A stretch of 64,000 nucleotides of DNA from Mesostigma viride (Eukaryota > Streptophyta > Mesostigmatophyceae > Mesostigmatales > Mesostigmataceae). Positions 56,101 to 64,000 of the stretch are shown piece after piece. The notes beneath the pieces were generated by a model. That model saw only the letters and a list, made by a program, of their open reading frames with translations. It was not told the origin of the DNA and made no database searches. Each line of letters starts with the position of its first letter. The first letter of the stretch is position 1. The stretch covers positions 89,939 through 153,938 of the forward strand of contig RPFO01000117.1 of NCBI GenBank assembly GCA_009746045.1, given 5' to 3'. Made by a program: the position numbers and the translations under genes.

Positions 56101-59100
56101 TGTCCTTGTCCTTGTCCTTGTCCTTGTCCTTGTCCTTGTCCTTGTCCTTGTCCTTGTCCTTGTCCTTGTCCTTGTCCTTGTCCTTGTCCTTGTCCTTGTC
56201 CTTGTCCTTGTCCTTGTCCTTGTCCTTGTCCTTGTCCTTGTCCTCGTCCTTGTCCTCGTCCTTGTCCTTGTCCTTGTCCTTGTGCTTGTCCTCGTCCTCG
56301 TCCTCGTCCTTGTCCTTGTCCTTGTCCTTGTCCTTGTCCTCGTCCTCGTCCTTGTCCTTGTCCTTGTCCTTGTCCTTGTCCTTGTCCTTGTCCTTGTCCT
56401 CGTCCTCATCCTCGTGCTTGTCCTTGTCCTTGTCCTTGTCCTTGTCCTTGTCCTTGTCCTTGTCCTTGTCCTTGTCCTTGCCCTTGCCCTTGTCCTTGTC
56501 CTTGTCCTTGTCCTTGTCCTTGTCCTTGTCCTTGTCCTTGTCCTTGTCCTTGTCCTTGTCCTTGTCCTTGTCCTTGTCCTTGTCCTTGTCCTTGTCCTTG
56601 TCCTTGTCCTTGTCCTTGTCCTTGTCCTTGTCCTTGTCCTTGTCCTTGTCCTTGTCCTTGTCCTTGTCCTTGTCCTTGTCCTTGTCCTTGTCCTCGTCCT
56701 TGTCCTTGTCCTTGTCCTTGTCCTTGTCCTTGTCCTTGTCCTTGTCCTTGTCCTTTTCTTGCTTGATTTTCTTGCGCCAACGGCCGTTGCAATTTGGAAA
56801 TTAGGGTGTTATTTTTTTTTTGCCCAACGGCCGTCGGAACCTTGAAATTAGGGTGTGATTTTCATGCGCCAACGGCCGTTGGAACCCGTAAATTAGGGTG
56901 TGATTTTCATGCGCCAACGGCCGTCGGAACCTTAAAATTAGGGTGTGATTTTCATGCGCCAACGGCCGTTGGAACCTGGAAATTAGGGTGTTATTTTTCT
57001 GTCGCCAACGGCCGTTGGAACCTGGAAATGAAGGTGTCATTTTTCTCGCGCCAACGGCCGTTGGAAACTGGAAATTAGGGTGTGATTTTCATGCGCCAAC
57101 GGCCGTTGGAACCTGGAAAATAGGGTGTGATTTTTCTCGCGCCAACGGCCGTTGGAACCTGGAAAATAGGGTGTCATTTTTCTCGCGCCAACGGCCGTTG
57201 GAACCTGGAAATTAGGGTGTGATTTTTCTGTCGCCAACGGCCGTTGGAACCTGGAAATTAGGGTGTGATTTTCATGCGCCAACGGCCGTTGGAACCTGTA
57301 AATTAGGGTGTGATTTTCATGCGCCAACGGCCGTTGGAACCTGTAAATTAGGGTGTGATTTTCATGCGCCAACGGCCGTCGGAACCTTAAAATTAGGGTG
57401 TGATTTTCATGCGCCAACGGCCGTTGGAACCTGGAAATTAGGGTGTTATTTTTCTGTCGCCAACGGCCGTTGGAACCTGGAAATTAGGGTGTGATTTTCA
57501 TGCGCCAACGGCCGTTGGAACCTGTAAATTAGGGTGTGATTTTCATGCGCCCACGGCCGTTGGAACCTGGAAATTAGGGTGTTATTTTTCTGTCGCCAAC
57601 GGCCGTTGGAACATAGTACTGACCTTCCGGCTATCTGTATGTTTTTTGCATGTGATCAGGGGCGTCCGTCAAGGCAGAGAACGGACGAAGAGCGGAGGAA
57701 GTGGGCTTACAAGATTGAACATAACTGTTCGGAAAGGCATCTCACAACATTTTTTGAGGACTGGCGCCAACGAGCACCGGGCACCGACTTATGGTCGGTT
57801 ATTGTGAAGACCTTTGAGAGGAAGGGGCTGCTGACGACACGTGCTGGAAATGCGAAGCCCAGCATTTTGGACTCCTGGGAGCCAGCGCCGTCCTCTCAAG
57901 TGCACGACAAGAATCTAACTGACACCATACAGGCGGCGTTTCATCTGCGGCAGAAGATACGCCTAGTTCCAGACGATGTCGACATCGTGGGGGGGTCCGC
58001 GATTGCGACTCAAGTACGGGCCCCCACGGAGAACTTGTGCCAACTCCCGGAACTCATGCGGCACCGGACGGTGACGGTGCGGAATTGTAGGGGGCTCGCG
58101 CCGTGGTTCGTGGGGGCCGGCACAAGTCTGACAAAAGCAAAATGTGCCGTGCCGATCTTCCGGTTTGCGTGGCAGGTGCTGGCAGACCGTGATCCAGGTC
58201 TCTACAATTTATGGGTGCAGAGGAGTGAAAAGGTTCCTTACCACATTAAAATACTGACGGGGGACGACAGTGACCGTGCCGTGCAGAGGTTCGGATACTA
58301 TCGTTCGCCAACGGCCGAGGAAGCCATGTCCATTCTCCGGACGGACTCCCTGAAGGACATGGCGGCCGCTTGCTCAGACGAGTTGATCACCATGGAGTTG
58401 GATCCGTCCGAGTGGTCAAATGAATCTGAGCGTGAGGCAGTAGTTGACCTGACGAAATCCGCGCTGGGGAGCTTGAACATCTCGGACCATGCCGGCCTTA
58501 AGGGTAAATTTCGAGACCAGACGCCTTGCGTGTTTGTGCAGTTTGCCGTGCTGGACGGCAACCACTACACACAGATGTTGAAGTCCGTGATTTTCGAGGG
58601 CTCTGACGAGCAAGTGAGTACTGCGATAGCTGGCGAGATTGCGGGTAAACAAAAGGGCAAGTTCGTGGAGACAACCGACGAGGCGTTTGATTTGTGGAGG
58701 GGGTTGGTGAGGGACGCGGAGAAGTTCAAGTACACCAATCTGGACGTGCTCAAGGGCTGGGAGGTGGAGGGGGAAGCACTGATCCCGCCCATGAAGGACA
58801 TGCGGACGCAAAAGGTAAATATAACGGATCGGGTGTGGGAACGTTTTAGGCACTAGATGTTATTTTTCTTGCGCCAACGGCCGTTGGAACCTGGAAATTA
58901 GGGTGTGATTTTTCTTGCGCCAACGGCCGTTGGAACCTGGAAATTAGGTGTGATTTTTCTTGCGCCAACGGCCGTTGGAACCTGGAAATTAGGGTGTGAT
59001 TTTTCTTGCGCCAACGGCCGTTGGAACCTGGAAATTAGGGTGTCATTTTTCCTGCGCCAACGGCCGTTGGAACCTGGAAATTTGGTTGATATTTTTCTTG

Positions 59101-62100
59101 CGCCAACGGCCGTTGGAACCTGGAAATTCGGTGACATTTTTCTTGCGCCAACGGCCGTTGGAACCTGGAAATTAGGGTGTGATTTTTCTTGCGCCAACGG
59201 CCGTTGGAACCTGGAAATTAGGGTGTGATTTTTCTTGCGCCAACGGCCGTTGGAACCTGGAAATTAGGGTGTGATTTTTCTTGCGCCAACGGCCGTTGGA
59301 AACTGGAAATTAGGGTGTGATTTTTGTTCGGGAACGGCCGATCTTCCAAAGTGTAAGGACAAAATGTCAGGTCGTGTGTTGTATGACCGTTTTTTGTCTC
59401 AAACACTGATTCACATTTCATGCATGCAGGGGAGAGAGGCGCATCGGAGGGTTGCCCTGATCGGAGGGGGGCTGAATGCAGAAGACGAGGCCGTTTCCAA
59501 AAAGTCGAGGGGGACGGCGCTGCTGGAAGTGCACAACTATTTCAAGACGCACATGGAGGAATCCTGGGATAAGCCGGAGGTGCCCCTTCAGGACCAGAAA
59601 GAAATATGGAATTTGATTCATGGGGTTTCAAGCAGCACTGAGAAGGCAAGGAAGGACGGGGAGGGGGAGGAGGGTGGTGAGGAGCGGGTTGGAGGGCGAT
59701 TGAACGAGGGCCGGGCCCACTTCAAATGTTCCGCCGTCCAAGCCAAGTGTGTGACACTTTTGGTCGTTTTTCGCAAAAAAAAAATAAAATTTCGCACGAG
59801 TTCGCGTGATTTTCGCGTGATTTTCGCAAAATTTTCACACATTTTCGCACGATTTCGCACGATTTCGCACAATTTTGCATGATTTCGCACAATTTCGCAT
59901 GGATTTCAACCAAGGGTCGTTTTGGGGAGTGACGTTTGACAAAATTTCGCATGAATTCACACACGTTGTGCACATCAAAATTTTTTTACCGTCGACATTT
60001 TTCACATGAAATTTCGCACAATTTCAGCAAATTTCGCACAAATTCGCACGATTTCAGCAAATTTCACACGATTTCAGCAAATTTCGCACAATTTCGCACG
60101 ATTTCGCACGACGAATCACTCTGCAGAGTGACGATCGTCGAAAAAGTAAAAAAAACGACCAAAAGTGTCACACTTTTCGGAACATTTGAAGTGGGCCCGG
60201 CCCGAGGGTGGTTTGTCCGAATCGGAGAAAACCCAAGTCTACGACTTCATCTCGGCTGTGAAGGATGAAACGGTCGCTCCGAACGACGACAGTAGATGTG
60301 GAATGCCGATTGAGGACAAGCTGGCCAAGGAGCTTGCAGAGTTTCTGGACATCGTGGCAGCGGACAAGCTGGACGGGGAGGGAAGGGTGATGAGGAAGGG
60401 GGGGGGATCAAACAGGAAGGGTGGAGGAGTCTAGCCCGCTTTCGATTCTGGCCGTCTATCATGGCAACCGTGAAGGCCAAACACGTTCCTCCTCAGTGCT
60501 TGTATGACCTGACATACATGGCCAAGATCTTCTGCGAGGTGATGGTCCAGCTTTTCATGATCTACAACCGCGATTTGGGGAAATACCCCGAACCACGCGA
60601 CCTCGGCTGGTTGCCGATGCAGCCTTCGGAAGCCGACAGCGCCCTTCAGAGGGTGGCCGATACGGTCGCTGTAGCTGCCAAGAGACTAAGGGCGGTTATC
60701 AGGCCAACGGGGAGGGACGATTCCACCTTCCCACTTGCACTGCTGGAGAGGACGGATTTTTGGACGACCCACAAGGAGGAAACGAAATGGTGGGTCCTGA
60801 TTGCGCCCGAACCCCCAACCGAACAGGCTGTGGTGCCCCAACCCGTACAGCCTGTGGCGGGGGCTGTGGTGGTGACGGGGGCTGTGCCGGAGGAAGGCCA
60901 AGCCGAACATGCCGAGGCAGAGGACGTCCAGTCGGGTCGCCAAAAAAAGGTGGGGGAGAAGCGGGAACCCCCGCGGAAGTTTGGGTCGGAGGAGCTGGCA
61001 TCCGAAATCGAGCAGCAGGGCCCGTGGATTTCTAAGAAAGTTTACGGGTCTGACGGGGATACGACCTGTGAGTTCATGATGAAGACTTTCGCGTGGGAGA
61101 AAAGCGATGGGCCGACACGGTTGGCTCAAGTGGTACTTAATGCAATGGAGGGGTTCGAATTTGTTGCGAAGAGGACGGGGTTGACGAACAAGCCGGATAT
61201 CAAGAATGGGATATGGCTGCTGAATTTGGAACACCACGCGAAGCTGTGGAATGATGAGGAATTGTTGAAGGGTCGAACGGGTTCGTGGGTGGAGAAAAGG
61301 GACTGGAAGGCGGCGAAGGATTGTGGAGATTTCAATGGTGTGAAGGACGACTGGTCGTCGTACCTAGGCGATTTCACGGGATTCTTCAACCCACCCGTGA
61401 TCTTCATTGGGTCAAAGGAGCAGGTGGATGGGTTTAAGGTCCTTCTGAAGGTACTTGGGAAGCGGCACAGGGGGAGGATATTTCCAATCCCAACGGCCGT
61501 TCGGGCAAGGAAATTGCGGGTGCAGCCCAGAAGCGTCCGCTGGAGACGGCAGGCGCTGGCACCAAAAAGAAACGCCGGAAGCGCGCCGCCTCGGAGACCC
61601 CCGCGGCCGAAGACGTCTCAATGGGGGATGATGAGGATGTCGGGTCACATGGGGGTGATGATGGGGAGGAGGTTGGTGATGATGGTGCCGGCGATGATGA
61701 GGGGGACGGGAATGAGGGTGGTGATAAGGGGGGCGGGTCGAAGGACGGAGAGGGGGGGGTTCGAAGGGCGGAGAGGGGGGCGGGTCGAAGGGCGGAGAGG
61801 GGGGGGGTCGAAGGACGGAGAGGGGGCGGGTCGAAGGGCGGAGAGGGGGGGGGTCGAAGGGCGGAGAGGGGGGGGGTCGAAGGACGGAGAGGGGGGCGGG
61901 TCGAAGGGCGGAGAGGGGAGGGGGTCGAAGGATGGAGAGGGGGGCGGAGAGAAGGGCGGAGAGGGGAGGGGGTCGAAGGGCGGAGAGGGGGGCGGGTCGA
62001 AGGGCGGAGAGGGGGGCGGGTCAAAGGGTGGAGAGGGGGGCGGGTCAAAGGGCGGAGAGGGGGGCGGGTCCAAGGGCGGAGAGGGGGGGGAGAGAAGGGT

Positions 62101-63277
62101 GGAGAGGGGGGCGGGTCAAAGGGCGGAGAGGGGGGCGGGTCGAAGGGCGGAGAGGGGGGCGGGTCGACCGGCGCATCGGGGGAAGGGGGGAAGGAGGGGG
62201 GGGAGGGGAGGGAGGCTCGAGGGGGAATTCGGGGGCGTCGGGGGGGGGATGTTGGGGCGTGCCGTCGACTACTGCAAAAAGCTCCTTTCGCCTGGCGGGC
62301 ACGTTCGATCAAGAGCAACGGCTAGTCATCTGTCAAAGGGTAAGTTAATCTGAGTGAATATGGTCGGTTAAATTATGATGTTTGCATATTCCCAAGTTTG
62401 ATTTGCGATTGTAATGATAACTAATTGCGCCGCTCGTCATTGCTTGTCCCACACACAGGTGACGAGTCTGAAGAGGAGCCGCCAAAGGATGACGCGCATG
62501 GCGGCCCACCCAAAGGGTTTGAGGAAGATTCGGAAGAATCGGAAGAATCGGAACCTGAGGAGGAAGCGCCACAAAGACGTGTCACAGTTACCGCAACCCA
62601 GCCCAAGCCACTAGACAAGAAAGTGCCACCACCAAGTTGGCAGACGTGGATGGAGAATCTGGAAGGTGGGGGGGGGGAAACGGGTCGTGCCCCGCTCGCC
62701 TGTTGGATGTCCGGTTTCGGTATTGTGCAAGCACGGCGGTGAATTTTGCCAGTATCGGAAGAACCAATCCCAGCGCCTTGATACGTTGTGGAAGCCCACG
62801 TGGGCTGCTGATTCGGTGGCTAAACTCAATGCAGACCCAATGAAGCTGGCACACATGCCTGATTTCCACGTCGACACGTTCCTGGTGCATGGAGTCGTTC
62901 GAAAGGTGGATAAAACGGGCGTGTGGTACGTTAAATTTTGGGCAGAAGGGTGTGACGAAAAGGGAATCTGGATTAATGGGGAGCAGGGGACGATGCCCAA
63001 CATAATTTTCAAGGTACAACAAGACGAGATGCGGAACTGTTTCAAGCCACCTGAGGGAACGTATTTGGAGTGGTGGATGGACAAGGGGTACCTGGCGACC
63101 AGATCTTCCCCAGCGACCAGATCTTCCCCACGACTCCAAGAGAAGGGGGGAGACCAAGCCGCAGGGCAGGGCAAACGAAAACCTCAAGGGAAGGCTGGCG
63201 CAGATGTGCGGGAGGGGGGTGTAAAGAAGCCCAGCGGACGGGCACCTGTAAAGAAACGCCTGTTAGTAGGTAGTTAG
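50138..63277 (+). CDS. Large multi-exon gene of unknown function with broken frames
   Basis: Exons that fit by frame and splice phase: 50138-50437 (Pro/Ala-rich; phase 0 ends), 57660-58814, 59430 onward, and 62459 onward. Introns: 50438-57659 (GTAGGT...CAG), 58815-59429 (GTAAAT...TGCAG) and 62340-62458 (GTAAGT...CACAG, phase 1). A 494-bp inverted-repeat element interrupts the third exon at 59709-60202. The frame then changes at G9 (60398-60406), near G5 at 61470-61474, within or near the GC minisatellite, and at G10 (62668-62677). Visible parts: a basic nuclear-type signal (KKKRRKR near 61563-61585), acidic stretches (EEDSEESEESEPEEE near 62525-62565) and a globular C-part (VWYVKFWAEGCDEKGIWI). 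No known domain is recognised. The first exon is probably upstream. The stop at 58856 is inside intron 2 and the ORF that ends at 60434 is past a frame break, so I treat them as one gene; two genes remain possible. Confidence 0.5.
50475..56756. repeat. (CCTTGT)n hexanucleotide satellite, about 6.3 kb
   Basis: More than a thousand copies of CCTTGT, with CCTCGT and rarer CCTTGC or CATTGT variants. The run is punctuated by GTGCCAGCAC (often followed by GTTG) at 51153, 51424, 51641, 52168, 52863, 53306 (variant), 53479, 54049, 54734, 55176 and 55357 (variant). The flanks of 52168 and 54049 match in their CCTCGT pattern and are 1881 bp apart; CGTTGGCC near 52541 and CCTTGGCC near 54421 are 1880 bp apart. 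Six-base periodicity keeps frames open, giving CP, LS and LV dipeptide runs on plus and GQ, DK and TR on minus; these are artefacts. By splice phase the satellite lies inside intron 1 of the large gene. Confidence 0.97.
56770..57612. repeat. 46-bp tandem array, nineteen palindrome units, intronic
   Basis: The unit reads ATTAGGGTGTGATTTTCATG, CGCCAACGGCCGTTGGAACC, TGGAA. Nineteen palindromes are counted from 56777 to about 57596; four have CCGTCGG in place of CCGTTGG, one has CCCACGG, and the first has TTGC. The array follows the hexanucleotide satellite and ends about 50 bp before the 57660 exon. Confidence 0.95.
58860..59345. repeat. 47-bp tandem array, ten palindrome units, intronic
   Basis: Ten exact palindromes lie between 58875 and 59302 in units reading TGTGATTTTTCTTGCGCCAA, CGGCCGTTGGAACCTGGAAA. 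The array fills most of intron 2 (58815-59429). Unit sequence is close to that of the array in intron 1 (TTCTTGCG in place of TTCATGCG), so one seeded the other or both come from one source. A partial unit (GGGAACGGCCGATC) closes it at 59331. Confidence 0.95.
59709..60202. mobile_element. 494-bp MITE-like element with 4-bp target duplication, inside an exon
   Basis: The ends are GGCCGGGCCCACTTCAAATG on the left and CATTTGAAGTGGGCCCGGCC on the right. They continue as imperfect inverted repeats through GTGTGACACTTTTGGTCG to about 60 bp, with an 11-base gap on the left side. CGAG flanks both ends (59705-59708, 60203-60206). The core is made of short repeats of TTTCGCACGA and TTTCAGCAAA. Joining the flanks across one CGAG leaves one continuous reading frame (NEG before, GLSESEKTQ after), so the element entered a working exon. 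No ORF of its own is seen. The superfamily is not assigned. Confidence 0.85.
61735..62170. repeat. GC-rich minisatellite, about 22-24 bp, inside the large gene
   Basis: The unit is GGCGGAGAGGGGGGCGGGTC followed by GAA or AAA, about eighteen times, with G-run length varying from 4 to 8. Repeats give Arg/Gly-rich peptides in all plus frames and Pro-rich ones on minus. Because unit length varies, the true reading frame through it cannot be told. It follows a clear coding stretch (MGDDEDVGSHGGDDGEE) with a nuclear-type signal. Confidence 0.85.
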
Positions 63278-64000
63278 ATAGCTTGATCTGAACTCGTGTA
63301 CATTTGTAAAGATCGATCTGTACATCTGTCTCCAGAGCATTCACTTGAATATTCAAAGTTCAAGTGGGAATTACTGGTTGGGTTGTGCACAGGCTTGTGC
63401 ACAATTTTGGCAATAATTATAATTCGTTCTATAAATAGAACTAGCGGGGTCGTGGAGAGGGTTGTGCAATTGTAAATTTAATCTACAACTTGTCTCACTT
63501 GCTTACCCTCCGAGTGCATGACACTTTGACAAAAACAGCCAATTTTACCCCGACTTGAATAAATTTTAATAAATGTTAATAAATTTTAATAAATTTTAAT
63601 AAATTTAAGCAATCTAGTAATGAAAAGTGCACGCGGAAAGCGCACCAGTGACCAAATTGCATGAAATGGTAATGATTTCATGTGGAAACGCATTCACAAT
63701 GAGCATCAATTGTCATGTATTTGTTGAAATGGCGTCTCCTCAAGTAATAAAATTTGGCATGGGTATTGTAGATTGATTGTGGGCCCCCCCCATGAGATGT
63801 TTCTGACCTATGTTGAAAGTTTCAGACCAAAAATCGCATGTTTAATAGGTTTGCCATGTGTCAGATTACAACGCGATACATCGCGTTCTAACCCTACAAC
63901 GCGATGTATCGCGTTGTAAAAAAACACGGGTTAATGAAGATCAATTTATTAATTAGCATGTGACTGCATCACGTGCCAGTGGGTGCCAATTACAGAGTAT
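63278..64000. other. AT-rich 3' flank, no gene seen
   Basis: After the last exon come AT-rich sequences with a short (AATAAATTTT) repeat at about 63558-63606, which also supplies several AATAAA signals. A pair of palindromes at 63870-63915 is listed separately. No ORF with coding character is seen. Confidence 0.6.
63868..63917. repeat. Twin near-palindromes that are reverse complements of each other
   Basis: AACGCGATACATCGCGTT (63870-63887) and AACGCGATGTATCGCGTT (63898-63915) are each palindromic except for the two central bases. Each is the exact reverse complement of the other, with 10 bases between. They can form two small hairpins or one larger one. The function is unknown. Confidence 0.85.

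Noticed and set aside
50060..56845. ORFs of about 2,000 codons with CP, LS, LV, GQ, DK and TR dipeptide runs
   Set aside because: A six-base repeat without stop codons stays open in every frame. Only the part before 50438 has coding character.
56769..57600. Palindromes as transcription terminators
   Set aside because: The hairpins lack a T-run right after the stem, are often in introns and before genes, and occur in the middle of arrays.

Overview
This window looks like nuclear DNA of a photosynthetic eukaryote, most likely a green-lineage (streptophyte-type) alga; a charophyte such as Chara is a guess that I cannot confirm. The reasons are GT-AG introns with consistent phases, a Ty1/copia retrotransposon, a decayed fragment of a plastid-type rpoB gene, and very heavy loads of satellite DNA. 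Nothing suggests a bacterial layout: there are no operons, Shine-Dalgarno sites or CRISPR.

Layout. 1-9969: two nearly identical copies of a copia-type retrotransposon in tandem (3' part of copy 1; gag plus truncated pol of copy 2). 9970-15775: a minisatellite of about 40 bp. 15850-17670: CA-rich degenerate repeats. 17864-21184 (minus): a multi-exon gene for a DDE-transposase-like protein. 21240-21815: a 62-bp array. 22310-22395: a tRNA-derived SINE-like head. 23990-31556: a 29-bp minisatellite with a recurring 190-bp block. 31557-32412: a polypyrimidine tract. 32995-46542: a cluster of small plus-strand genes (MYND-finger, F-box-like, two unrecognised paralogous families, and a family with C-x(2-4)-C-x(9-12)-C-x2-H modules), broken up by a 208-bp tandem array and a 2-kb insertion. 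46776-47235: plastid rpoB relic. 48337-50042: a piggyBac-like non-autonomous element. 50138-63277: one large multi-exon gene of unknown function, whose first visible intron holds 6.3 kb of (CCTTGT)n. 63278-64000: AT-rich intergenic DNA with a pair of mirrored palindromes.

The feature that ties the middle and right of the window together is a 14-bp perfect palindrome, CCAACGGCCGTTGG. About 80 copies (including one-mismatch variants) can be counted by eye between 17.8 and 61.5 kb. It lies between genes, inside introns, in a leader shared by three different ORFs, and at the centre of tandem arrays with at least five unrelated periods (about 46, 47, 62, 118 and 208 bp). Each half is the AACGG core of the plant MSA/MYB3R site, so each copy is a head-to-head pair. 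It is absent from the retrotransposons and from the large satellites.

Several genes change reading frame exactly at runs of G (C on the plus strand). This is either assembly error at homopolymers or real decay, and it limits how well protein products can be stated. The very long ORFs inside the satellites are artefacts of stop-free repeats and are not annotated as genes.
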